Positions 53,760 to 63,426 of a DNA stretch of 64,000 nt are shown here, in pieces. The position numbers and the translations under genes were made by a program. Origin of the DNA: Bacillota bacterium (GTDB lineage: Bacteria > Bacillota > Clostridia > Lachnospirales > Lachnospiraceae); assembly GCA_023414355.1 (NCBI GenBank), contig JAEZOB010000040.1:62001-126000 (forward strand). Reading direction: 5' to 3'. Each line of letters begins with the position of its first letter. The first letter of the stretch is position 1. Below the pieces are notes generated by a model that was not told where the DNA came from, searched no databases, and saw nothing but the letters and a program-made list of their open reading frames with translations.

Positions 53760-55367
53760 ATGGATGTGAGAATTATTGATGATCAGATTATCGAACAAAG
53801 GCCTGCTCAGAAACCGAATCCGGAACTTAAGCAAAGGCCAAAGCAGAAGCCTCCCCAAAAAGGACCGGTGAGAAGAGCTGATCGTAATGAGAAAAGAAAG
53901 GCACCGGATAGAGGAAGGATTAACCGCAGACCGATTCTCAGTTTGTTATTAGGACTGGGTGTACTGTCGTGCATTCTCCTTGTTACTATGTTGACTGCTT
54001 CTCAGTCAGCGAAAACCATACCCAAAATGAACCTCAATACCACGGGAACTGAAACTACAGCGGCTGATATCACACCAATCCCAACAGGAGAGGAAGTGCT
54101 GGGCGTGTTGACTACAGTTAACCCGGATACGAAAGAGCTTACCTTATATGATGTGATTCATGAGGTGAGTCTTACCTATGAATATTCGGGCGGTACCAAT
54201 ATTACCGATAAATATGGACAACAGATGGCCATCAGTCAGATTCCGGAAGGAACAATGCTGGAGGTGCTTCATGAGCCGGGTAAACTAAAGCTGACAGATA
54301 TCAGAATATCAACCAAGGCTTGGGAGTATGTTGGAGTGAATAACTTAAGCATTGACCGAAGCGCACGTGTAATGAAGATAGCCTCAGATAAATATAAATT
54401 TACGGATAATATCATTATATTTGATGAAGATCACATGATCCCGGTCACTGATCTTGCAGAACAGGATGAACTGACTGTCTGGGGGTATGATCAGACGATC
54501 TGGTCAGTCAGGGTAACGAGGGGCCATGGAACAGTCCGTCTGGCTGATTATGAGAGCTTTATCGGAGATTTTATTACCATCGGATATGAAGCAATCCAAC
54601 AGATTGCCAAGGATATGGTCATCACGGTCAGAGAGGGTAATTTTAACCTGACGGTGGAAAATGCGAAGTATACCGCAACAAAAAATATCACGGTGAAGCG
54701 AAATCAGGAGACGGTTGTTACCTTGAGTGATCTCGGACCCGAAGCCGCGAAGGTGGGACGTATTACCTTTGAAATTTCTCCGTTTGGAGCCGATTTGTAT
54801 ATTGACAGTGAACTAATGTCCTATGCCAGCCCCGTTGAGCTGGATTACGGACAGCATAGAATCGAGGTTTCACTGGGAGGGTATACAACCTACACAGGAA
54901 CACTAAAGGTAGCTTCCGCCGGAAAGACCATACACATCGATTTACCTGAAAAAAGCAGTGAAAAGACAGCAACCGTATCAGAAACAGATAATAATGCAGG
55001 AAGTAATGATACCGGAACCAATCCTGACAGCCAGGCTGACAATCCGGATAACTCAGCAGAAGCAGAGGCTTCCGATGATACCGATACCCCGGCAAGCATA
55101 GATATTGGGGATACCGAAAATGTATCAAACAATGAATTCGATGAGGACACGGAGCATAAGATCTATATTCAGAATCCAATTGGAGCTAGCGTCTACTTAA
55201 ACGGAGAATATATGGGAAAATCGCCGGGAAGCTTCAAGAAGCTGGTCGGTAAACATGTGCTTACCTTTATCAAGGAGGGTTATGAAACCATGAGTTATAC
55301 CGTTGAGGTAAAGAACGATCACCTGGACACCTACTTCAACATGCCGGACTTAAGTAAGAAAAAGTAA
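53760..55367 (+). CDS. membrane-anchored PEGA-domain protein
   Basis: 535 aa from ATG 53760 (TTGAGGT upstream; an earlier Met at 53724 is less likely). A basic, Pro/Lys-rich cytoplasmic tail (residues 10-60) precedes one TM helix at about 60-82; the exported part has a strand-rich domain (VLTTVNPDTKELTLYDVIHEV) and two PEGA domains: GRITFEISPFGADLYIDSELM.. and IYIQNPIGASVYLNGEYMGKSPGSF.., separated by a Ser/Asp/Thr-rich linker. PEGA domains are surface modules; function unknown. Confidence 0.8.
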   Translation: MDVRIIDDQIIEQRPAQKPNPELKQRPKQKPPQKGPVRRADRNEKRKAPDRGRINRRPILSLLLGLGVLSCILLVTMLTASQSAKTIPKMNLNTTGTETTAADITPIPTGEEVLGVLTTVNPDTKELTLYDVIHEVSLTYEYSGGTNITDKYGQQMAISQIPEGTMLEVLHEPGKLKLTDIRISTKAWEYVGVNNLSIDRSARVMKIASDKYKFTDNIIIFDEDHMIPVTDLAEQDELTVWGYDQTIWSVRVTRGHGTVRLADYESFIGDFITIGYEAIQQIAKDMVITVREGNFNLTVENAKYTATKNITVKRNQETVVTLSDLGPEAAKVGRITFEISPFGADLYIDSELMSYASPVELDYGQHRIEVSLGGYTTYTGTLKVASAGKTIHIDLPEKSSEKTATVSETDNNAGSNDTGTNPDSQADNPDNSAEAEASDDTDTPASIDIGDTENVSNNEFDEDTEHKIYIQNPIGASVYLNGEYMGKSPGSFKKLVGKHVLTFIKEGYETMSYTVEVKNDHLDTYFNMPDLSKKK

Positions 55368-55490
55368 AATTTCATAGATATCGTCGATGAATGTTTATTC
55401 GTGTCAACCGATTTTTCATCCTCTCTCTTTTCAAAGCTTCGAATGTAAGCTATAATAAATGTAAATTTATGGAAAAGAGAGGGGATTTTT

Positions 55491-56663
55491 ATGGTCAAAT
55501 TTTTATATGATGAGAATATCATCCTATACAGCTTTGCCGGTCTGTTCGGCCTGGGCATGCTGATCCGCCTTCTCCTGGATTTGGTTTATAAGTATCTGAT
55601 TAAGGAATCGGATCATCCGGGAACGACGAAGAATAAGCTTATCAGGCATATGAAACTGAAGTTCGAGGCTTGCTTTAAGTACAAAATCGGTGTGAATAAT
55701 GTGGATACATTTGTGGATAAGAATGTATTACAGTATCGATTTTGTGGAGTATTATTATCCACATGGGATAATTTGAGTGGACAAGTCCTTTATGTGAATC
55801 TTTTGCTGGTACCTCTTTTCGGCCTATTTGGGGTGATTTATGATTGTGGACAAAGACGTGTATTACTGAACGGAGCGGTTGGTATTCTGACTTGTGCATT
55901 ACTGATCATTGTGGATAAAAGTATTAATCTTGCGATGAAGAAGAGAATGCTGAGACTGAATATGATGGATTACCTTGAGAATTTCTATAAGAGCCGTTTG
56001 GAGCAGGAAGCTCTTCATCCGGAGCTAATTGAAGAAACCCGTAAGGAATATATGCAGGTTGCCGAGTCTAAGAAACAAGCCGGTGTTGCAAAGGAAACTC
56101 ACAAGGAGGAAGCGAAGGAAGAGCTGAACCGTCGAAAAGAGGCAAGACGAAAGAAGGAAGAGGAGAGGAAGCTTCAGGCTCAGAAGAGAGAAGAGGAACA
56201 GCGAAGGCTGGAGGAAGCAAGACGGGAAGAGGAAAGACGTCGCCTGGAAGAACGCAGATTACTGGCTGCAAAAAGACGTGAAGAAGAGTTAATGAAGATC
56301 GAGGAAGAGCGGTTGGCATTGGAAGCAAGACGTGAAGAGATGAAGCGTAAAACACAGGAGAAGCAGTCGGAGCAGAAGAAGAAGGAGACTGAAAAGGAAA
56401 AGCTGCTACATAGTATGGAGGAGGATTTGAAGCCGACCCAAACCAGAACCGATATGAATAAGATACTCCAAGGCATGGATGAGATTGCTGCTTCTAAGGA
56501 GCAGGCGCAGCCGGAGAGAATTCCTCATTCACTGGCAACAGCAAAAACTGATAGTAACGACAGCCCAAAGGCAGGAAAGCAAAAAGTGGCAAAAGGTAAG
56601 AATAATCCCGAACTTCAGGAGGATAAGCTAATTGAGGATGTTTTAAAGGAGTTTTTCGCATAA
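55491..56663 (+). CDS. membrane protein with long charged ER/K-type helix
   Basis: 390 aa. TM segments near 10-30, 100-118 and 126-145 (VLYVNLLLVPLFGLFGVIYDCGQ, VLLNGAVGILTCALLIIVDK), then from about 195 to 310 an almost uninterrupted Glu/Arg/Lys run (EEERKLQAQKREEEQRRLEEARREEERRRLEE) expected to form a stiff single alpha-helix or coiled coil, and a short C-terminal motif LIEDVLKEFFA. No family recognised. GAGAGGGG precedes the start. Possibly a cell-envelope scaffold, which is inference. Confidence 0.7.
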   Translation: MVKFLYDENIILYSFAGLFGLGMLIRLLLDLVYKYLIKESDHPGTTKNKLIRHMKLKFEACFKYKIGVNNVDTFVDKNVLQYRFCGVLLSTWDNLSGQVLYVNLLLVPLFGLFGVIYDCGQRRVLLNGAVGILTCALLIIVDKSINLAMKKRMLRLNMMDYLENFYKSRLEQEALHPELIEETRKEYMQVAESKKQAGVAKETHKEEAKEELNRRKEARRKKEEERKLQAQKREEEQRRLEEARREEERRRLEERRLLAAKRREEELMKIEEERLALEARREEMKRKTQEKQSEQKKKETEKEKLLHSMEEDLKPTQTRTDMNKILQGMDEIAASKEQAQPERIPHSLATAKTDSNDSPKAGKQKVAKGKNNPELQEDKLIEDVLKEFFA

Positions 56664-56747
56664 TAGCAATATGTGAAGAAAAAACATTGAATAAATAGGT
56701 TGACTTTGTTAGAATATAAGAAAAATACAAAAAAGGAGTTATATGAT

Positions 56748-58097
56748 ATGGCTAACAAAGTAACCTTTGATTTTTCTGTTGCGAAAAAGTTTGTCTCAGA
56801 TACTGAGCTTGAGATGATGAAGAGCCTGACTGTGACTGCTAAGGACCAACTTATTCATAAGACCGGCGCAGGAAATGATTTTCTGGGATGGATTGACCTC
56901 CCGATAGATTATGATAAGGAGGAATTTGCCCGTATTCAGAAAGCGGCAGCAAAGATTAAGAAGGATTCTGACGTTCTTCTTGTAATCGGCATCGGCGGTT
57001 CTTACCTCGGAGCAAGAGCTGCGATTGAATTTTTAAGACACAGCTTTTATAATTCGGTTTCCAAAGAAATTAGAAAAACACCGGAGATTTACTTCTGCGG
57101 TAATAACATCAGCAGTACCTATATGAATCATTTAATCGAAGTAATTGGTGACAGAGACTTCTCCATTAACATTATCAGCAAATCCGGAACGACTACCGAG
57201 CCGGCGATTGCTTTCCGTGTATTCAAGAAGCTGTTGAATGAGAAATACGGCAGAGCAGAGGCTGCAAAGAGAATTTATGCAACCACAGATAAGGAAAGAG
57301 GGGCATTAAAGAACCTTGCTATAGAAGAAGGCTATGAAAGCTTTGTGGTTCCGGATGACGTGGGTGGGCGCTTCTCTGTACTGACTGCAGTAGGACTTCT
57401 TCCGATTGCTGTCAGCGGCGCTGACATCACGAAAATGATGGAAGGTGCAGCCAGCATGAGAAATTACTGTCTGAACAAGAGCTTCGAGGAAAACGATGCA
57501 TTAAAGTATGCTGCAGTTCGTAACATATTACTCAGAAAAGGCAAGGGTATCGAAATCCTTGTGAATTATGAGCCTTCTCTGCATTTTGTGTCCGAATGGT
57601 GGAAGCAGTTATACGGAGAGAGCGAAGGAAAGGACCAGAAGGGTATTTTCCCTGCTTCAGTAGACTTCACAACTGATCTTCATTCCATGGGACAGTTCAT
57701 TCAGGATGGACAGAGAACGCTGTTTGAGACAGTTATTAATATAGAAAAATCCAGATCCGAGATTATCCTCGAGGAAGAAGAGGTTGATTTGGATGGACTG
57801 AACTATCTTGCAGGTAAGAGTGTAGATTTTGTTAACAAGAGTGCAATGAAGGGGACTCTGCTCGCTCATACCGATGGAAATGTTCCGAACTTAAGTGTTA
57901 ATCTTCCTGAACAGAATGAATTCTATCTCGGAGAGCTTTTCTATTTCTTCGAATTTGCTTGCGGAGTCAGTGGATACTTACTAGGGGTGAATCCTTTTGA
58001 TCAGCCCGGTGTGGAAAGCTACAAAAAGAATATGTTTGCTTTGCTTGGAAAGCCCGGGTTCGAAGCCCAGCGTGATGAGCTGTTAAAGAGACTGTAA
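56748..58097 (+). CDS. pgi: glucose-6-phosphate isomerase
   Basis: 449 aa from ATG 56748 (AAAAAGGAGT upstream; TTG 56700 rejected). Interconverts glucose-6-P and fructose-6-P. SIS fold with GIGGSYLGARAAIEFL, SKSGTTTEPAIAFR, the catalytic-loop EGKDQKGIFP and C-terminal GVNPFDQPGVESYKK, all standard for the short Firmicute form. Own terminator. Confidence 0.97.
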   Translation: MANKVTFDFSVAKKFVSDTELEMMKSLTVTAKDQLIHKTGAGNDFLGWIDLPIDYDKEEFARIQKAAAKIKKDSDVLLVIGIGGSYLGARAAIEFLRHSFYNSVSKEIRKTPEIYFCGNNISSTYMNHLIEVIGDRDFSINIISKSGTTTEPAIAFRVFKKLLNEKYGRAEAAKRIYATTDKERGALKNLAIEEGYESFVVPDDVGGRFSVLTAVGLLPIAVSGADITKMMEGAASMRNYCLNKSFEENDALKYAAVRNILLRKGKGIEILVNYEPSLHFVSEWWKQLYGESEGKDQKGIFPASVDFTTDLHSMGQFIQDGQRTLFETVINIEKSRSEIILEEEEVDLDGLNYLAGKSVDFVNKSAMKGTLLAHTDGNVPNLSVNLPEQNEFYLGELFYFFEFACGVSGYLLGVNPFDQPGVESYKKNMFALLGKPGFEAQRDELLKRL

Positions 58098-58101
58098 ATA
58101 A

Positions 58102-58131
58102 AAATGGGCCTTTGTAAAAGAAGGCCCATTT
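58102..58131 (+). terminator. terminator of pgi
   Basis: AAATGGGCCTT (58102-58112) pairs with AAGGCCCATTT (58121-58131), then ACTTTATT. Confidence 0.88.
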
Positions 58132-58424
58132 ACTTTATTCACCAAGAAAGATTTCTTGAGTATAATGTAGTAATTCATAATTTTACTGGGGCAGCAATCG
58201 TAGGATACGGATACATATCTTTGAGAATTCGCAACCGAATCTATTTTACCTCAAAAAGAGCGTGAACAATTGCTGTCCTGACAATCTACCAGACCATTCG
58301 GCTGCTTAACATAGATATGACTAAGGCTGTTGAACATCTTTCCTGCAATGCAGAAATGAGTCCAACAGCCTTTTAGTTAATGCTTGGGAAGGCTGATCCT
58401 TTCTACTTCTTTTATAAGGGCCTT
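58132..58424. other. intergenic between convergent pgi and hemolysin III gene
   Basis: Nearly 300 bp without a gene. A 10-bp stem, AAGGCTGTTG (58323-58332) with CAACAGCCTT (58363-58372), has T/A-rich flanks on both sides and probably terminates the minus-strand gene. Nothing else is recognised. Confidence 0.5.
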
Positions 58425-59093
58425 CTATGGCATCACTGCGATATAGTTATACATCAGGATAAAGTGACAGAAGCTGCCTCCCATGACAAAGAGATGAAAA
58501 ATCTCATGGGATCCAAAGTTCTTGTGTCTGTTATTAAAGATAGGAAGCTTCAAAGCGTAAATCACTCCGCCTACGGTATAGATAATTCCTCCGGCCAAAA
58601 GCCACTCAAATGCAGCCATGGGAAGGGAATTGATGATTTGTGTAAAAGCCAATACGCAGGTCCAGCCCATGGCTATATAGATAACGGAAGAGAACCACTT
58701 CGGGCAATGTACCCAGAAACCGGTCACGATGATACCTGTGGCTGCTAGTCCCCAGATGAGTGCAAGCATAGTTAAGCCTGTTCTGCCGCTGAGTGCGATA
58801 AGGCAGATCGGAGTATAGGTTCCCGCAATCAGTACATAGATAGCCATATGATCTAGCTTTTTCAGACGAATATGCACTTTCAGGGTTTTACCGAAGGTAT
58901 GATAGAGGGTACTTGCTGAATATAACAGGATCATGCTGAGGATGAAAACCCCAAGAGACAGCAGATGTACTGCCCCTGGCTGGACAGCGGCCTTCAGCAA
59001 TAAAGGAATCGCAGCAAATAAGGCCATCAAGGTACCAATAAAATGGGTTATGGAACTACCGGGATCTTTTGCTTTTACTTTCGTTACTGTCAT
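58425..59093 (-). CDS. trhA: hemolysin III family (PAQR-type) membrane protein
   Basis: 222 aa from ATG 59093, where GGAGGAG precedes; the upstream Met at 59159 adds an odd basic tail. Seven TM helices with the PAQR/HlyIII metal-site residues S..H near LLYSASTLYHTFG, D in KLDHMAIYVLIAGTYTP and the C-terminal HEIFH. Bacterial TrhA has been linked to membrane-energy or lipid homeostasis; haemolysis itself is doubtful. Confidence 0.9.
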   Translation of the reverse strand: MTVTKVKAKDPGSSITHFIGTLMALFAAIPLLLKAAVQPGAVHLLSLGVFILSMILLYSASTLYHTFGKTLKVHIRLKKLDHMAIYVLIAGTYTPICLIALSGRTGLTMLALIWGLAATGIIVTGFWVHCPKWFSSVIYIAMGWTCVLAFTQIINSLPMAAFEWLLAGGIIYTVGGVIYALKLPIFNNRHKNFGSHEIFHLFVMGGSFCHFILMYNYIAVMP

Positions 59094-59348
59094 AAAATCA
59101 ACTCCTCCGAATATTGTCTTTCTTAATTTTAAGAAAACTTTTTGTCTTAGTATGAACATTTCAGGAATGAATATGCATAATAAGTTATTAATATTGTGTT
59201 ATGTAGTAATTAAAACCATGTGATCTGTAAACATATACTACACCATGCTGTTTCGAAATGCAATAGAAAAATTTATTTTTTATATCCCGGGTTTATGATA
59301 TACTATAAAAAATAAATACTATGCGATAAGGGAGGATATAGGGGTTCT

Positions 59349-59525
59349 ATGGATCTAAATGTTGGCGATATCGTAAAACTAAAAAAACAACACCCCTGTG
59401 GAAGTTTTGAATGGGAAATACTTCGAGTCGGTATGGATTTCCGTCTCAAGTGCCTGGGCTGTGGACATCAGGTGATGCTACCCCGTAAGCAGGTTGAAAA
59501 GAATATCAAACAGGTAAGAAAATAA
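59349..59525 (+). CDS. DUF951 family small protein
   Basis: 58 aa, MDLNVGDIVKLKKQHPCGSF continuing to a C-x2-C-G-H segment (LKCLGCGHQVMLPR) and a basic tail. This is the compact DUF951 domain (P-CG-W-x-I-x-R-G-D-x-x-L-x-C), a SH3-like nucleic-acid-binding-looking fold found across Firmicutes, often near ychF or ribosomal genes. The upstream GGGAGGATATAGGGG region supplies a ribosome binding site. Function unknown but the family assignment is firm. Confidence 0.88.
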   Translation: MDLNVGDIVKLKKQHPCGSFEWEILRVGMDFRLKCLGCGHQVMLPRKQVEKNIKQVRK

Positions 59526-59549
59526 TTCTGTAAAGAACAGAATTATCTT

Positions 59550-59605
59550 GAAGAGCCTTATCATGAATTCCCTTGGAAATTCATGATGAGCTTCTTCCTT
59601 GTTTT
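59550..59605 (+). terminator. terminator after the DUF951 gene
   Basis: ATCATGAATT (59560-59569) pairs with AATTCATGAT (59578-59587), extended by AAGAGC / GCTTCTT, followed by CCTTGTTTTT. Confidence 0.8.
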
Positions 59606-59635
59606 TAGATTATGATTAACAGGAGAGGATAACCT

Positions 59636-60286
59636 ATGAAAGAATACGTTTTCATGGATTTGGATGGTACCTTGACTAACCCGAAGCTGGGTATCACGAA
59701 ATCAGTTAGATATGCTTTACAATCCAAAGGGATTATTGTAGAGGAGCTTAATAGTCTGTGTAAATTCATTGGTCCGCCGCTTCGGGAATCTTTTATGACC
59801 TTTTATGGCTTTGATGCAGTTCAGGCTGAGGAGCTCGTAACAAAGTACAGGGAGTATTATAAGGTTACGGGAATATATGAAAATGAAGTATATGATGGAA
59901 TGGAAGAGTTACTTTCTCAATTGCAAGCCTCAGGCAGAAAGATTTATGTTGCGACCTCCAAGCCCGAAGAATTTGCTGAAAAGATACTGGAGCATTTTCA
60001 TCTGGCACATTTTTTTAAAGACATCTGTGGTGCAACTATGGATGGCAGTCGCTCTACAAAAGAAGAAATCATCCGTTACACGATGGAACGAAACGGAATT
60101 ACAGAACATGAGAAGGTAGTTATGGTGGGGGACAGAGAGCATGATGTCCTTGGAGCGAAGGCAGTAGGAGTTGCTTCGGTTGGTGTTTTGTATGGCTTTG
60201 GCAGCAGGGAAGAATTGCAGGAAGCCGGTGCCGATTCGATTGCTATGAGCGTGAGAGATGTATTTGAAACCATTGCCGGACTGTGA
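59636..60286 (+). CDS. HAD hydrolase, phosphoglycolate phosphatase-like
   Basis: 216 aa, HAD subfamily IA with a helical cap. Motif I MDLDGTLTNP (nucleophile D), motif II VATSKP, Lys in STKEEIIRY, and motif IV MVGDREHDVLGAKAVG. Resembles Gph/YfnB-type small-molecule phosphatases; true substrate unknown. AGGAGAGG precedes the ATG. Confidence 0.92.
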   Translation: MKEYVFMDLDGTLTNPKLGITKSVRYALQSKGIIVEELNSLCKFIGPPLRESFMTFYGFDAVQAEELVTKYREYYKVTGIYENEVYDGMEELLSQLQASGRKIYVATSKPEEFAEKILEHFHLAHFFKDICGATMDGSRSTKEEIIRYTMERNGITEHEKVVMVGDREHDVLGAKAVGVASVGVLYGFGSREELQEAGADSIAMSVRDVFETIAGL

Positions 60287-60381
60287 TTCGGTAAGGATTG
60301 TAAGAATGCATCCTTTTGGATAGGCAATCCGAAGGGCTGTATTCATATTAGATACTAACTAAGAGAAAGGGACGTGATAAG

Positions 60382-61143
60382 ATGAAGCTGATATCATGGA
60401 ATGTAAACGGCTTGCGCGCCTGCTGCAATAAAGGCTTTGAGGAGTTTTTTCATAATGAGGATGCGGATTTTTTCTGCCTTCAGGAGACGAAGCTACAGCC
60501 TGAGCAGGTGGAAATATCCTACGAGGGTTACCATCAGTATTTTAATTCTGCTGTGAAAAAGGGATATTCCGGAACAGCGGTTTTTTGCAAAAAAGAACCT
60601 CTTTCAGTAGCCTATGATTTAAATATTGAAAAGCATGATCAGGAGGGCAGAGTCATTACTTTAGAGTATGAGGATTTCTATCTGGTTACTGTCTATACAC
60701 CGAATTCAAAGAAGGAACTGGAAAGACTGGACTATCGAATGGAATGGGAAGAGGATTTCAGGGATTATCTGTTGAAGCTTGATCAAAAAAAACCGGTCAT
60801 TGTATGCGGAGATATGAATGTTGCTCATAAGGAAATTGATTTAAAGAATCCGAAATCCAATACGCGGAATGCGGGATTTACGATAGAAGAAAGAGATAAG
60901 ATGACGAAGCTTTTAGAAAGTGGTTTCGTTGATACCTTCCGATATCTATATCCGGATAAAACAGATGCTTATACCTGGTGGTCATATATGTTTCATGCCA
61001 GGGAAAAGAATGTTGGCTGGCGGATCGATTATTTTCTGGCCTCTGACCGATGGAAGGATAGAATTACAGAAAGCATAATCTATTCAGATGTTATGGGAAG
61101 CGACCATTGTCCCGTCGGACTGGTTCTTGAGTATGGTATCTAA
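60382..61143 (+). CDS. xth: exodeoxyribonuclease III (AP endonuclease)
   Basis: 253 aa Mg-dependent EEP-fold nuclease of base excision repair: cuts at abasic sites and has 3'-5' exonuclease activity. Motifs ISWNVNGLRA, LQETKLQ, CGDMNVAHKEIDLKNPKSN, WRIDYFLAS and GSDHCPV are complete. GAAAGGGACGTGA precedes the start. Separate from the HAD gene by 95 bp, possibly cotranscribed. Confidence 0.96.
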   Translation: MKLISWNVNGLRACCNKGFEEFFHNEDADFFCLQETKLQPEQVEISYEGYHQYFNSAVKKGYSGTAVFCKKEPLSVAYDLNIEKHDQEGRVITLEYEDFYLVTVYTPNSKKELERLDYRMEWEEDFRDYLLKLDQKKPVIVCGDMNVAHKEIDLKNPKSNTRNAGFTIEERDKMTKLLESGFVDTFRYLYPDKTDAYTWWSYMFHAREKNVGWRIDYFLASDRWKDRITESIIYSDVMGSDHCPVGLVLEYGI

Positions 61144-61247
61144 TGTGTCCATTTTGGATTTTGACGTATAAAGTTGCTCTTGAATTTATATAAGATTATA
61201 GTTATACTTTATTTAGTGGTACTCATGAGAACGGAAGGTGAAATGTA

Positions 61248-62321
61248 GTGGAGGCTGTAAGAATAAGAACAGATCAAGCTGAGGCTGGAATGAAGGTAGC
61301 CTCGGACATCTATAGTTCGAATAATCAGTTGATTATCACAAAGAACACAATACTTGATGAACGAATGATCACGAGATTACGTTTTTATAATATCTACGGC
61401 CTGCTTGTATATAAGAACAGTCCGAAGATAGAGGTTATAGAAGAGGTATCTTATATTGAGATGCTTCGAAGCACTCCGGAATTTAAGAAATTTAATCGCA
61501 CCTACGTCGATACAGTACAAAATATAGAAGAAAATTTTAATCAGATTCTCTCGGGTACCAGCAGCTTCGACATTGATGCTCTTTTGGATGAGACCAACCG
61601 GATCCTGATGGAAGGCCGTAATGGTGCACATGTCCTGGAGATGCTCCATGGTATCCGTAATTATGATGACATGACGTATGTGCATAGCCTGAATGTCTCA
61701 TTAATCTGTAATATATTCGGTAATTGGTTAAGATTCTCTCCGGAGGATATCAAGATACTAACCTTAAGCGGTTTGCTCCACGATGTCGGTAAGATGCTCA
61801 TCCCCAAGGAAATTATCCAAAAAGCAGGGAAGCTGACACCTGAGGAATTTAAGATCGTCAAAACTCATACAATAAAAGGATATCAGGCCCTGAAGGATCA
61901 GACTGTAGATATCAGAGTAAAATATGCAACCCTGATGCACCATGAAAGATGTGACGGAAGTGGTTACCCGAACGGATTCATTGCAGAACAGATCGATGAT
62001 TATGCCAAGATTATCGCAATCGCTGATGTATACGATGCCATGACTTCGAATCGCCGTTATCGTGATGCAATATGCCCCTTTGATGTCGTGGATGAATTTG
62101 AACGGGATGGCTTCTTAAAATATGATCCGGGATTTTTAATGACTTTCCTGGAGCGTATCGTCGAATCCTATATGCACAACTTAGTAAGACTAAGCGATGG
62201 ACAGGAAGGAGAGGTTATTATGATCAATCGTCTTTCCCTTTCCAGACCGGTAATCCGTGTAGGAAGTGGTTATGTAGATCTCTCCCGCGAGCGTAAGATT
62301 AAAATAAAAGAAATTATCTGA
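61248..62321 (+). CDS. HD-GYP domain protein, putative cyclic-di-GMP phosphodiesterase
   Basis: 357 aa from GTG 61248 (GGAAGGTG upstream). Domain order as in the protein at 34549-35631: N-terminal domain AEAGMKVASDIYSSNNQLIITKNTILDERMITRL, then HD-GYP with LLHDVGKMLIPKEI, VKTHTIKGYQAL and MHHERCDGSGYPNGF. The C-terminal SDGQEGEVIMINRLSLSRPVIRVGSGYVDLS mirrors the other copy. No receiver or membrane domain; the input signal is unknown. Confidence 0.9.
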   Translation: MEAVRIRTDQAEAGMKVASDIYSSNNQLIITKNTILDERMITRLRFYNIYGLLVYKNSPKIEVIEEVSYIEMLRSTPEFKKFNRTYVDTVQNIEENFNQILSGTSSFDIDALLDETNRILMEGRNGAHVLEMLHGIRNYDDMTYVHSLNVSLICNIFGNWLRFSPEDIKILTLSGLLHDVGKMLIPKEIIQKAGKLTPEEFKIVKTHTIKGYQALKDQTVDIRVKYATLMHHERCDGSGYPNGFIAEQIDDYAKIIAIADVYDAMTSNRRYRDAICPFDVVDEFERDGFLKYDPGFLMTFLERIVESYMHNLVRLSDGQEGEVIMINRLSLSRPVIRVGSGYVDLSRERKIKIKEII

Positions 62322-62369
62322 TGATTGTAAGCATACGAGAATAGATAATCAGAAGAGATATCAATATAT

Positions 62370-62714
62370 CTATTGTGCAACAAACACAGTCTGTATCAGA
62401 AACATATAAAGTAGAGCACCCGCTCCTATGCTGAGCAGGGTGTTCTTTTTCCATTTATGAAGAAGAACAATCACTACAATGCTGATCGCTTCCGGCAGAG
62501 CATGAGGTGCTGTAGTCAGGCGGATATCCTTCAGGCAATAGACCACCAAAAGACCGATGATTGTGAACGGAAGGACATCTGCCAGATATTTTACATAGTT
62601 CGGTATCTCCTTATTCTCAGGAAACAGAATAAAGGGTAGCGAGCGGGTAAGAATAGTACCCAAGGCTACTATGGCAAAGAATATAAGCAACTGAACGGTA
62701 GTGTAATTCATCAA
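62370..62714 (-). CDS. azlD: AzlD-family branched-chain amino acid transport subunit
   Basis: 114 aa with three to four TM helices (LLIFFAIVALGTILTRSLPFILF, FTIIGLLVVYCL, EAISIVVIVLLHKWKKNTLLSIGAGALLYMFL). Small partner of AzlC; its start overlaps the azlC stop by 4 bases, indicating translational coupling. Together they export branched-chain amino acids or analogues (known for Bacillus AzlCD, 4-azaleucine resistance). Confidence 0.93.
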   Translation of the reverse strand: MMNYTTVQLLIFFAIVALGTILTRSLPFILFPENKEIPNYVKYLADVLPFTIIGLLVVYCLKDIRLTTAPHALPEAISIVVIVLLHKWKKNTLLSIGAGALLYMFLIQTVFVAQ

Positions 62715-63406
62715 AGCTTACTCCTTTCCATCGATTTCTTTAGTAAAGTAACGAAGAATATGATACATACCATAGAGGGTATGATAAAATCCGAAGCACC
62801 AAAAAGGATACGGCAAAGGATAGCGCTGGCGATGCCTATGATCGCAGGAAGGTGGTTCTTCGTGGATTCCCATTGATTGATTAGAATCACGACGAAAAGA
62901 GCAGTAAGAACGAAATCGATGCCTTTTGTATTAATATGAAGTATGCTGCCAAGAATTCCGCCGAATAATGAGCCGGTAATCCAGTAAAACTGATCCAGGA
63001 AGGAGATAAAGAAATAGAACCATTTCTTCTCAACATGGTCAGGTACTTTTGCTGAACAGAGGATAGAGAAGCTTTCATCTGTTAGGGAAAAGATCAGATA
63101 AGGCTTCAGCCTGCCGATCCCACGGTATTGCTTCAACATAGAGATGCCATAGAACAGATGTCTTGCATTTACGGCAATGGTCATCAGAAAGGCGCCAACC
63201 GGATCGAAGCCAGCGGCTAACAGAGCAACTGCTACAAACTGCATGGATCCGGCATATATAAAAATACTGGCGACAGCAATCCAAAGCAGAGAAAATCCTT
63301 TACTGTTCATGAGAATACCATAAGCAGCTCCAAGTACGAGATATCCTGTTAATACAGGTATAGTATGTGGAAAAGCAGCCTTTAGGGCGGCTGTTTTTGT
63401 ATCCAT
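62711..63406 (-). CDS. azlC: AzlC-family branched-chain amino acid permease
   Basis: 231 aa. GYLVLGAAYGILMNSKGFSLLWIAVASIFIYAGSMQFVAVALLAAGFDP is the AzlC signature with G-x-x-YG, followed by NARHLFYGIS and several further TM helices. Upstream partner of azlD; 20 bp downstream of an unrecognised gene on the same strand. Confidence 0.95.
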   Translation of the reverse strand: MDTKTAALKAAFPHTIPVLTGYLVLGAAYGILMNSKGFSLLWIAVASIFIYAGSMQFVAVALLAAGFDPVGAFLMTIAVNARHLFYGISMLKQYRGIGRLKPYLIFSLTDESFSILCSAKVPDHVEKKWFYFFISFLDQFYWITGSLFGGILGSILHINTKGIDFVLTALFVVILINQWESTKNHLPAIIGIASAILCRILFGASDFIIPSMVCIIFFVTLLKKSMERSKL

Positions 63407-63426
63407 AGGAGACTCCTTTAAATACG

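Noticed and set aside
58380..58748. Plus-strand 122-codon frame
   Set aside because: Antisense shadow of the hemolysin III gene, which has a full family signature and ribosome binding site.
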